Origin: Clostridium sp. Marseille-P2415
GTDB lineage: Bacteria > Bacillota > Clostridia > Lachnospirales > Lachnospiraceae
Length of the DNA: 64,000 nucleotides
Assembly: GCF_900155545.1 (NCBI RefSeq)
Contig: NZ_LT732526.1
Coordinates: 1,137,894-1,201,893, forward strand
Reading direction: 5' to 3'
Each line of letters begins with the position of its first letter. Position 1 is the stretch's first letter. The notes beneath the pieces were generated by a model. The model was not told the origin of the DNA. It made no database searches and worked only from the letters and a program-made list of their open reading frames with translations. The translations under genes were made by a program, and so were the position numbers. Shown piece by piece: positions 55,543 through 62,860 of this stretch.

Positions 55543-57462
55543 TTACGCGTCAATCTCAGCTTCATCCGCATGCTCATAGATAAACTGTCTTCTGGGAAGC
55601 ACGTCGCTGCCCATGAGCATTTCCGTTATTTCCGAAGCCATGCGGGCATCCTCGATCTCCACCTGCTTTAGTACCCGCCGCTCGGGATCGAGGGTGGTCT
55701 CCCAGAGCTGTTCGGCATCCATTTCACCAAGTCCCTTATAACGCTGCAGGGTGAAATCTCCGGTATGGGTCCTGCGGTACCGCTCCAGTTCCTTTTCATC
55801 ATAGAGATACTGTTCCTCCCCGCGCTTGGGAATTACCTTGAACAAAGGCGGCATGGCAATAAATACGTGGCCGTCATAGATCAGTTCCGGCATAAAACGG
55901 TATAAAAAGGTGAGAAGAAGGGTATCGATATGGCTTCCGTCCACATCGGCATCCGTCATGAGAATGATTTTATCATAACGCAGCTTCGTAATGTCAAAAT
56001 CATTGCCATACCCTTCGGAAAAGCCGCAGCCAAAGGCGTTGATCATGGTCTTGATTTCCGCATTGGCCAGAACCTTGTCCATAGAAGCCTTCTCCACATT
56101 CAATATCTTTCCACGGATGGGCAGAATGGCCTGGTACTGCCTGTTGCGGGCAGTTTTGGCAGACCCCCCGGCGGAGTCTCCTTCTACGATAAAAATCTCA
56201 CATTTTTCAGAATCACGGCTTTCGCAGTTCGCCAATTTTCCGTTGCTGTCAAAAGAAAACCTGGATTTGGAAAGCATATTGGTCTTAGCCTTCTCTTCTG
56301 CCTTACGGATTTTGGCAGACTTTTCTGCGCAGCCGATCACCGCCTTCAATACTTCCAAATTTCGGTCAAAATACCGCTGCAGCTCATCACCTGTTACGGT
56401 AAATACCGCCTTCGTTGCATCGGCACTGGCAAGCTTGGTCTTGGTCTGTCCTTCAAAAATAGGATCCGGGTGTTTTACTGCCACAACGGCTGTCAGCCCG
56501 TTTCTCGTATCCGCACCGGTAAAGTTGGTATCCTTTTCTTTTAAGATCCCCAGCTCTCTTGCATAACTGTTGATCATCTGAGTGAAACGGGTCTTAAACC
56601 CGGCCAGGTGGGTTCCCCCTTCCTGGGTAAAAATATTGTTGCAGAATCCCAATATATTCTCCTCAAAGGTATCCACAAACTGAAGAGCCACTTCCACTTC
56701 CACCTTGTCTACAATGCCTTTAATGTAGACGGGATCGTGAACCGCTTCCTTACCGGCGTTTAATTCCCTTACATAGGCTGTGATCCCATCCGGCTCATGA
56801 TAAACGACGGTTTCTTCTTCCCCCTGCCGTTTATTTATATAGGTGATCCGAAGCTCCGGATTCAAATATGCAGTTTCATGAAGGCGGCTTTTCAGCCATT
56901 CCGCTTTAAAACGGATTTTCTCAAAAATCTCACAGTCAGGAAGGAAGTTGATCTCTGTTCCGGTCTCCTTTGTTTTTCCTGACGTAGGAAGCAGGCCATC
57001 CACCAGTTCTACCGTTGGTATGCCCCGCTCGTACGCATCATAATGAATCAGACCGTTCTTATGTATTTTGATTTTCATATGGGCCGACAGAGCATTCACG
57101 ACCGAGGAACCAACTCCATGAAGACCGCCGCTGGTTTTGTAGGCATCATTATCAAATTTACCGCCTGCATGAAGCGTAGACAAAACCACACGCTCTGCAG
57201 ATACGCCCTTTTTATGCATCTCCACCGGAATTCCGCGCCCGGCATCCTTTACGGTACAGGATCCATCCGATTCCAGGGTGACCCATATCTGATTGCAGCA
57301 GCCAGCCAAATGCTCGTCCACCGCATTATCTACAATTTCATAAATCAAATGATTCAGTCCCTTTGTCCCAACACTGCCTATATACATGCCCGGACGTTTT
57401 CGTACCGCCTCAAGGCCTTCCAATACGGTAATACTGTCCGCATTATACTGTGTTTTCGCCAT
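55543..57462 (-). CDS. parE: Topoisomerase IV-like subunit B (GyrB/ParE family)
   Basis: 639 residues. GHKL ATPase (EIVDNAVDEHLAG, DAGRGIPV, GGLHGVGSSVVNAL), transducer, TOPRIM (FIVEGDSAGGSAKTARNR, LMTDADVDGSHI) and the C-terminal GDFTLQRYKGLGEMD. GGAGG sits 6 nt before the ATG at 57462. It lies directly upstream of parC; the pair is probably Topo IV, the usual gyrase being elsewhere. Confidence 0.92.
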   Translation of the reverse strand: MAKTQYNADSITVLEGLEAVRKRPGMYIGSVGTKGLNHLIYEIVDNAVDEHLAGCCNQIWVTLESDGSCTVKDAGRGIPVEMHKKGVSAERVVLSTLHAGGKFDNDAYKTSGGLHGVGSSVVNALSAHMKIKIHKNGLIHYDAYERGIPTVELVDGLLPTSGKTKETGTEINFLPDCEIFEKIRFKAEWLKSRLHETAYLNPELRITYINKRQGEEETVVYHEPDGITAYVRELNAGKEAVHDPVYIKGIVDKVEVEVALQFVDTFEENILGFCNNIFTQEGGTHLAGFKTRFTQMINSYARELGILKEKDTNFTGADTRNGLTAVVAVKHPDPIFEGQTKTKLASADATKAVFTVTGDELQRYFDRNLEVLKAVIGCAEKSAKIRKAEEKAKTNMLSKSRFSFDSNGKLANCESRDSEKCEIFIVEGDSAGGSAKTARNRQYQAILPIRGKILNVEKASMDKVLANAEIKTMINAFGCGFSEGYGNDFDITKLRYDKIILMTDADVDGSHIDTLLLTFLYRFMPELIYDGHVFIAMPPLFKVIPKRGEEQYLYDEKELERYRRTHTGDFTLQRYKGLGEMDAEQLWETTLDPERRVLKQVEIEDARMASEITEMLMGSDVLPRRQFIYEHADEAEIDA

Positions 57463-57564
57463 GTTACTCCTCCACATCTAGTATTGTCATTTTCCATTAT
57501 ACAATGCTTTTTCCATTTTTGGCAAGTTGCTAACATTTTTTTTGCCAAATTTTATAAAAAGCTA

Positions 57565-57594
57565 TTGAATTTTTCTAATATCCTGTGCTATAAT
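57565..57594 (+). promoter_or_regulatory. Promoter for tRNA-Gly
   Basis: TTGAAT (57565-57570), 18-nt spacer, TATAAT (57589-57594). Confidence 0.75.
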
Positions 57595-57618
57595 ATAACA
57601 CGTGTCAAATAACATTAA

Positions 57619-57689
57619 GCAGATATAGTTCATTGGTAGAATATCAGCTTCCCAAGCTGAGGAGGCGGGTTCGATTCCCGTTATCTGCT
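57619..57689 (+). tRNA. tRNA-Gly (CCC)
   Basis: 71 nt. Acceptor GCAGATA/TATCTGC, anticodon loop CTTCCCAAG reading CCC, T loop GGTTCGATTCC. CCA not encoded. Confidence 0.95.
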
Positions 57690-57703
57690 TTATCTATTTT
57701 CTC

Positions 57704-57741
57704 AAAAGCGGATTGTCCTGCATACGACAATCCGCTTTTTA
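57704..57741. terminator. Terminator shared by tRNA-Gly and acylphosphatase
   Basis: AAAGCGGATTGTC / GACAATCCGCTTT stem with T-tract on the plus strand and A/T-rich sequence on the other side. Confidence 0.8.
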
Positions 57742-57753
57742 AATTTTTCCCGG

Positions 57754-58035
57754 CTATGATCTCACCCGGAACCCACTTTCTTCTACAGTCGGAATAAGCT
57801 CTGCCTGGAAATCGTCAATCACAATGAAACGGTCCTGTCTTAAATGTTCGAACAGGAGGTTCATCGCCTCTTCCGGCCCCTGCAGCTCCATCTCCACCCG
57901 GCCATCGTCCAAATTTCTCACCCAGCCGGTAAGTCCAAACCCCCGGGCAAGATACTGGGTCCGGAAGCGGAATCCAACTCCCTGGACCCGGCCGCTTACA
58001 TAAATATGTTTTCGGATTTCTTCCGATCTCTCCAT
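57754..58035 (-). CDS. acyP: Acylphosphatase
   Basis: 93 residues, the family's length. Hydrolyses acyl phosphates such as acetyl- or carbamoyl-phosphate. VSGRVQGVGFRF with the catalytic Arg and GWVRNLDDGRVEMELQG with the catalytic Asn are complete. SD GGAGG precedes the ATG. Single gene. Confidence 0.95.
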   Translation of the reverse strand: MERSEEIRKHIYVSGRVQGVGFRFRTQYLARGFGLTGWVRNLDDGRVEMELQGPEEAMNLLFEHLRQDRFIVIDDFQAELIPTVEESGFRVRS

Positions 58036-58249
58036 TCGTACCTCCTACTCCCCGGCCATATTAATGATATGGGATATAACAATTCTTTCCCTTTTTATGT
58101 CTCTGCTCTTCTGAAAGAACATAGTGTCAAGCTTTACTACATCAATCGGCATATTTTTTAATTTTACCCCTAGAATGCTTCATTCATTATAGCTTTTTAT
58201 GGCAATTTTTGCAATCATTACGTAATTTTAGTTTTTTTTCATGAAAGGG

Positions 58250-58278
58250 TTGATTTTTTACTGCTTAGCTGTTATACT
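58250..58278 (+). promoter_or_regulatory. Promoter for tRNA-Thr
   Basis: TTGATT (58250-58255), 17-nt spacer, TATACT (58273-58278). Confidence 0.7.
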
Positions 58279-58316
58279 ATCAAAGGTTCGGCCGTAATGC
58301 TGAAAAAACATGAATT

Positions 58317-58389
58317 GCTTCCGTAGCGCAGTTGGTAGCGCAACGCATTCGTAATGCGTGGGTCGGGGGTTCGAGTCCCCCCGGGAGCT
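58317..58389 (+). tRNA. tRNA-Thr (CGT)
   Basis: 73 nt. Acceptor GCTTCCG/CGGGAGC (one T-G pair), anticodon stem ACGCA/TGCGT with CGT, T loop GGTTCGAGTCC. CCA not encoded. Confidence 0.94.
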
Positions 58390-58398
58390 GATCAAAAA

Positions 58399-58425
58399 AG
58401 CCTTGATTATTCAAGGTTTTTTCTT
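58399..58425 (+). terminator. Terminator after tRNA-Thr
   Basis: CCTTGA-TTAT-TCAAGG stem followed by a T-rich run. Confidence 0.8.
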
Positions 58426-58507
58426 TTTTTATATATAATTTTTATCTTTCATAAAAGCTTGTTTTTTTCTCAATCCCACTGTTTTCCCACTATCTTAATT
58501 TTCCCAC

Positions 58508-59344
58508 TTAAAATGCTCCTGGCCCTTGTGCTCCATCATTATCTGATTTGTATAATGCACATTCCAACGGATGCCCTGCCCTAGGTTCAAAATAGAAATC
58601 ACAGAGTTCTCCAGTTTCCCAATGTGGTAACACTTGCCAGTTGGTGACCGCATATCCATCTGGATTAAAATAGTATCTATGGCCGTTAATAATCTGCCAG
58701 CATGATTTATGATAAGCTGTACTGCTAAAAGCATACTACCAACTATTTGAATCATGATTCCAGCCAATTTCATATTCTTGTTTTATTTTTATAGCTACCT
58801 CCTTTTTAAACTGATCCCATGCATCAGCATGATCTACAAACCATTTGGGACATACTTTTTTAGTTACGTCATAATGGCGGATTAATCCTCCATGTTCCGG
58901 GTCAAGCCCCCAACGCTTACAAAGGTCTACACAAAGCTCAACATAGGACTTATACGTCTCATCTGTAAATTTGCCGTCTGCCTTTGGGTGGCAGGCTTCA
59001 ATGGATATGGTATAGCTGTTTGCACTATTGGTGCACCATGAGATTTCATCTTCCGGAATCAACTGTATGACTTCGGCACCTTGAAGTCCCTCAGCGCCGA
59101 GGGAAGTCATTGATAATACCTGCACGTCTACGCCTGTGTCGTCCATGTTGGCTATCCGTTTTTCCCCGAGATCGCCCGACATCTCAACGATTTTTGAAAA
59201 CTGACCAGCCATCGGGTGCCCGTTTGCAGGATTTGCCACCATCGCATATTCTTTCCCGATACCTTGAAGAAATGCTGGTGTCAAATAATGCTCTTCCACC
59301 GCAATGATCCGTAACTGTTCCTTACTAGATTCTAATTTTTCCAT
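58508..59344 (-). pseudogene. Chimeric amidohydrolase / endolysin amidase pseudogene with amber stop
   Basis: The first about 90 residues (AVEEHYLTPAFLQGIGKEY, GDLGEKRIANMDDTGVDVQV) belong to an amidohydrolase (decarboxylase-like) protein. At about LGAEGLQ the frame switches, without a break, into a phage-type N-acetylmuramoyl-L-alanine amidase (EVIQLIPEDEISW, GLIRHYDVTKKVCP), which therefore lacks its N-terminal zinc ligand. The frame stops at TAG (58736-58738) but continues in the same frame with a wall-binding repeat (SCWQIINGHRYYFNPDGYA) to 58508; NSW-TAG-YAF implies an original Trp. SD CGGAGG is intact. Both halves are incomplete, so no activity is expected. This and tRNA-Thr fill the stretch 58036-59344. 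Confidence 0.8.
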
Positions 59345-59706
59345 TTTATACCTCCGTACGGTTAAATTTCATAGTATTTACACTTTGTGCCTTACATATT
59401 TTAAATGATGATTGTGTATATGATCTCATAATCAATAACACTTTGTTAGCAGTAAACATATACAATAAACTTAATTTAACTATTATCTACCACGTTTTCG
59501 CTTGTCAGGGCAAAGGTACATGCCAATCAACCTAAGGTACTGTAGCGCCCCCAGAACGAAATTATAGGCTTTCTTTAACATTAGAATGTCCCGTGATCTG
59601 GCTCATTTGCGAATTTGTTTCGGTTATTTCATTCAGCCTCCTCATATAACCGGTGTGGAAAGTGAAAAGTTTTTATTATGGCGCCTTAGCATTTGGGTAA
59701 AAATTT
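59345..59706. other. Gap of 362 bp, possible gene debris
   Basis: No complete gene. On the minus strand a short frame (MRRLNEITETNSQMSQITGH ...) and, in another frame, a piece ending CPDKRKRGR look protein-like and might be the broken end of an integrase or transposase; I cannot assign them. AT-rich sequence before the pseudogene probably holds its promoter. Confidence 0.3.
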
Positions 59707-60114
59707 TCAAGGAGAAGAGCCCTCCTCGAATCGTTGGTACAGTTTACCAAGCAACGTTTGAAGTTGATCCAGTTCTTCCTGCGTGAACCAGGAAAGCAGT
59801 TCCTCAATGTGGGCAAAACACTGAGAATAGATCTGGTCTGCAAAGTCCAGCGTGGCGGGGGCGAGCGTAATGGCTGCTTTGCGTCTATCGGTCGGATGTT
59901 CCTCACGACGAATGAGTCCTGAACGTTCCAGCCCGGCCAGTAAACCGGTAATGTTCCCCGGCGTGACCTTGAGAACCTCTGCCAGTTCAGATGGCGTGAG
60001 TTGACCAGTTCCCTTAAGCAGGGTAATTACAGCCATCCAGGCATTTTTCGACCATTTTGGTATTTCCGAAGGAGATCTTGATATTTTGCCTGAATTCTTA
60101 AAGAATGAGCGCAC
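59707..60114 (-). CDS. MarR-family transcription regulator
   Basis: 135 residues; slightly short. Winged helix: LTPSELAEVLKVTPGNITGL (recognition helix) and GLIRREEHPTDRRKAAITL (wing), C-terminal dimer helix. The start is a GTG with no good SD, and the N-terminal helix looks shortened, so the gene may be 5'-damaged. Base composition appears richer in GC than the neighbouring VOC gene, suggesting transfer together with the amidohydrolase fragment. Such regulators respond to small aromatic ligands. Confidence 0.8.
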   Translation of the reverse strand: MRSFFKNSGKISRSPSEIPKWSKNAWMAVITLLKGTGQLTPSELAEVLKVTPGNITGLLAGLERSGLIRREEHPTDRRKAAITLAPATLDFADQIYSQCFAHIEELLSWFTQEELDQLQTLLGKLYQRFEEGSSP

Positions 60115-60193
60115 TTTACTTCATTCGGTACCTCACATTATTTGATAACTGCCGGAACTGTCATTATGCTCATATAAACAATGCTTTATCATT

Positions 60194-60574
60194 TTAATCC
60201 CATATTACAAAACAAAACGGATGACCAGCAGGATCAATCATAGTAACCCATTCTTCCCTACCATATTGCTCATCAGTAATTTTAGCACCTAATTCAATGG
60301 CATTTTCCGTTGCTTCTTTTAGTTCGTCCTTATCGGCCACTGCAAAATCCAAATGTGCCATCATCTGCTGCTGTCCCGGTTGCGAAGGCCATATTGGAGG
60401 AATATAATCTTCATCATATTGAAAAGCTATTCCCACTTCCCCTTGATTTGATTGAATCCTAACAAAAGTCTCTTCTGCAAATACCACCGGCCAGTGTAAA
60501 AGACCAGTATAAAAAGATTGTAATTGCGGTATGTCGCTGCATTCCAAAATTACCGTCTTAAATTTTACGTCCAT
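60194..60574 (-). CDS. VOC-family (glyoxalase/bleomycin-resistance fold) protein
   Basis: 126 residues. Two beta-alpha-beta-beta-beta repeats: ILECSDIPQLQSFYTGLLHW at the start, MAHLDFAVADKDELKEA in the middle and DPAGHPFCFVIWD at the end. Members bind metal and act on small substrates or bind antibiotics; the activity is not predictable. SD AGGAGG 7 nt upstream. AT-rich. Confidence 0.85.
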   Translation of the reverse strand: MDVKFKTVILECSDIPQLQSFYTGLLHWPVVFAEETFVRIQSNQGEVGIAFQYDEDYIPPIWPSQPGQQQMMAHLDFAVADKDELKEATENAIELGAKITDEQYGREEWVTMIDPAGHPFCFVIWD

Positions 60575-60733
60575 AAATACCTCCTGTTTTTTTCTAACAT
60601 ATTACATTTATCAGGACAACAGTATGTCACGTTTCCGCTAAATAATGATTTAGGTAAGGAGAAAATTATGTACGCTGATATCGAATCTACATTTACACTC
60701 CGTATTATTTACAAAATCAAATGCAGGCTTATT

Positions 60734-60937
60734 TTACCATGCATTCAGATGAATCTTTTCTTCAATATTGCAGTTTACCTGCTCAGGCAGCATCGTATTA
60801 TCTTCCGGGTAACCGATTGCCAGATAACAAGGAAACATATACTCATTGGGCAGTTCTAAACTCTGAACAATATGTTCCGATTCATCGCCCGATGGAATTC
60901 GGACCGCACAGCCACACGCCATTCCCACAAGCCATTT
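60734..60937 (-). pseudogene. Nitroreductase C-terminal remnant
   Basis: About 67 residues (GMACGCAVRIPSGDESEHIV ... ELPNEYMFPCYLAIGYPEDN ... EEKIHLNAW) match the end of FMN-dependent nitroreductases. The N-terminal two thirds are missing; the frame joins the 3' end of the GGDEF gene. The remaining gap 60575-60733 shows nothing recognisable. Confidence 0.7.
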
Positions 60938-61829
60938 AACGTTCCGGTTCATACTGCGAACTTTTTGCATTTTTTGCCTGATACATTTTCTCGTCCGCAC
61001 GACGGATAAGTTCCTCAGCAGTCATTGGAATATCCTTCATGGTTTCAATGCCGAAAGAAATAGAAAGATGGGAAGCTTTCATAAGTTGATCGGCCGATAT
61101 ATTCTCAACATCCCTTTGTATACGTTCTGCGATTACACGTGCCTGATCTTCCTCTGTATTTTTTAAGTATAGAAGAAACTCGTCTCCGCCATACCTGGCT
61201 GCCCAGGCATTCTCAAAGCGAATATTTCGGGAGATAGCTTCACCGACAGCCTTAATTGCCAGATCCCCTGATTCATGCCCATAAAGGTCATTGATTGATT
61301 TAAAGTTGTCCATATCAAAGAAGCAAACCGATAACGGCATATGCATTAATGTAGCTTCAATAATATCAGCAGGCAAGCGTTCCGCTATAAAACGCCGGTT
61401 ATAAAGGGAAGTAAGGGGGTCTTTCACAATTATATCATTGAGTTCCTGAACAAAGCGGGACAGCATTTCCCCCTTATTATAGTCGCCGGAACCAATGAGC
61501 ATTGTGTCGGTAGCATTTTTTAGTAATTCAAGCACAGCCGGACGGCTTGAATTCCCAATGGGAATTGCTGTGACAAGAAGAACTGTATCTTCGCTTTTCT
61601 CCATTTTTACAAAACTTCTGTCTTCCTGATAGGATCTGATGGAAATACAGTTTTCACAGATCCTGCTGTTTCCCCAATAATCATAACAAACATCTTTTGT
61701 TCCTTCCAGAGAGGAACCCCGATATTCGAGCACCCTTTTATGCAGCGGATCAATTAACCGTACTGCATCATACATTTTATTAAAAAAATCCAATTTGTCT
61801 TTTATCTCATCCAGCGAAATGTTATTCAT
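60936..61829 (-). CDS. Diguanylate cyclase (GGDEF) with N-terminal sensor
   Basis: About 297 residues, no membrane helices. N-terminal PAS-like region (about 1-125) with Cys residues (CYDYWGNSRICENC) that could bind metal or heme-like ligands; GGDEF domain (about 135-295) with DPLTSLYNRRF, FFDMDNFKSINDLYGHESGD and active site ARYGGDEF. The I-site RxxD is not obvious. Makes cyclic di-GMP. Start at the ATG 61829; a GTG lies 6 nt upstream. Follows the flavodoxin gene by 37 nt. Confidence 0.9.
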   Translation of the reverse strand: MNNISLDEIKDKLDFFNKMYDAVRLIDPLHKRVLEYRGSSLEGTKDVCYDYWGNSRICENCISIRSYQEDRSFVKMEKSEDTVLLVTAIPIGNSSRPAVLELLKNATDTMLIGSGDYNKGEMLSRFVQELNDIIVKDPLTSLYNRRFIAERLPADIIEATLMHMPLSVCFFDMDNFKSINDLYGHESGDLAIKAVGEAISRNIRFENAWAARYGGDEFLLYLKNTEEDQARVIAERIQRDVENISADQLMKASHLSISFGIETMKDIPMTAEELIRRADEKMYQAKNAKSSQYEPER

Positions 61830-61866
61830 TTTCACCCCACAATTAGAACCCTGATTTAATAAAAAC

Positions 61867-62412
61867 TTATAATTCCTTTATATAATGAATCATTGGTAAT
61901 ATCGTTTCCCTGTCCGTAAAATCAACCATTTTTCCATAGGTCGCAAGCATTTCCCTATCCTCATCCGTCAGAGAGTTCATATCCTTTTTTGCTGTCATCT
62001 TATGAACCATGGCCATCATTGCCTTATGAGGCAGACTAAGCATGGAATAATCCATTGCACCGCGTAAATGGAATATTTTTATTTTTTCCTGCATGCTTGA
62101 GGAAAGCACCTTATTCAGGCTCTGCTTTATATGCTCCACATTTGCGGCGTCTTTCGGGTCTGCCAATCCGCATGTAAAAAGTATCAGGTTTTTGTCCCTA
62201 AGCTTCCGGAAATTTTTTGTTAATATATCAATTCCGCTAACACCGCCGGCGTATAAACCGCCGCCGTAAATAATTGTGTCATATGGTTCCAGATCATCTA
62301 TTTTTATGGCTTTGCGTTCAAACAGATCACATGATAATTCTTCCGAGATCCACTCTGCATATCTCCTGGTTGCCCCATATCTTGACTGAAACACAACGGC
62401 AATTTTATTCAT
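61867..62412 (-). CDS. Flavodoxin-domain protein
   Basis: 181 residues. FQSRYGATRRYAEWISEEL is the FMN phosphate loop; IIYGGGLYAGGVSG and LFTCGLADP follow as in the flavodoxin_5 (HemG-like) group. Probably a redox protein in the cytoplasm; partner unknown. GGGAGG lies 9 nt before the ATG at 62412; the open frame to 62451 runs into the region near tRNA-Glu. Confidence 0.88.
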   Translation of the reverse strand: MNKIAVVFQSRYGATRRYAEWISEELSCDLFERKAIKIDDLEPYDTIIYGGGLYAGGVSGIDILTKNFRKLRDKNLILFTCGLADPKDAANVEHIKQSLNKVLSSSMQEKIKIFHLRGAMDYSMLSLPHKAMMAMVHKMTAKKDMNSLTDEDREMLATYGKMVDFTDRETILPMIHYIKEL

Positions 62413-62495
62413 TCCGGACTTCCTCCCATTATTTTTTACATGAATATACAAAAAAGTCTTAGAATCTGCATTCTAAAACTGCTTCCCTTAACACA

Positions 62496-62524
62496 AAAAC
62501 CCTCAGGTATAACCTGAAGGTTTT
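62496..62524 (-). terminator. Terminator of the tRNA-Pro/tRNA-Glu transcript
   Basis: Minus strand AAAACCTTCAGGT / ACCTGAGGGTTTT hairpin (one mismatch) with T-run, just after tRNA-Glu. Confidence 0.7.
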
Positions 62525-62529
62525 CATTA

Positions 62530-62601
62530 TGACCTATCCGAGAATCGAACTCGGGTTTCCGCCGTGAGAGGGCGGCGTCTTGACCGCTTGACCAATAGGC
62601 C
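62530..62601 (-). tRNA. tRNA-Glu (CTC)
   Basis: 72 nt. Acceptor GGCCTAT/ATAGGTC (one G-T pair), anticodon stem CCGCC/GGCGG with loop CTCTCAC reading CTC, T loop GTTCGATTC. CCA not encoded. Confidence 0.94.
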
Positions 62602-62629
62602 ATATACCAATATGTTATTTCATAGAGAA

Positions 62630-62703
62630 TCGAGGCGACAAGATTCGAACTTGCGACCTCTGCGTCCCGAACGCAGCGCTCTACCAAACTGAGCCACGCC
62701 TCG
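62630..62703 (-). tRNA. tRNA-Pro (CGG)
   Basis: 74 nt. Acceptor CGAGGCG/CGCCTCG, anticodon stem CTGCG/CGCAG with loop TTCGGGA reading CGG, T loop GTTCGAATC. CCA not encoded. Co-transcribed with tRNA-Glu. Confidence 0.95.
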
Positions 62704-62715
62704 ATTACGTTAGGT

Positions 62716-62744
62716 AGTATAATATAAATCCAGACGTATGTCAA
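62716..62744 (-). promoter_or_regulatory. Promoter for tRNA-Pro/tRNA-Glu
   Basis: Perfect TTGACA (62739-62744), 17-nt spacer, TATACT (62716-62721) on the minus strand. Confidence 0.85.
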
Positions 62745-62818
62745 CCTTATTTTCAAAATTTTTTTATTTTTATTAAATACTGGAAAAATTACAGTAAAAT
62801 TCTGTTACTCTTCGGCTG

Positions 62819-62855
62819 AAAAAAGCTGCAAAACCATGGGCTTCACAGCTTTTTC
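62819..62855 (-). terminator. Terminator of polC
   Basis: AAAAAGCTG / CAGCTTTTT stem immediately after the polC stop, T-run on the minus strand. Confidence 0.75.
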
Positions 62856-62860
62856 CTTTC

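Noticed and set aside
56000-56566. Two long plus-strand frames opposite parE
   Set aside because: Antisense shadows of a highly conserved gene.
58495-58773. 92-codon minus-strand frame
   Set aside because: Different frame from the readable wall-binding repeat of the endolysin pseudogene.
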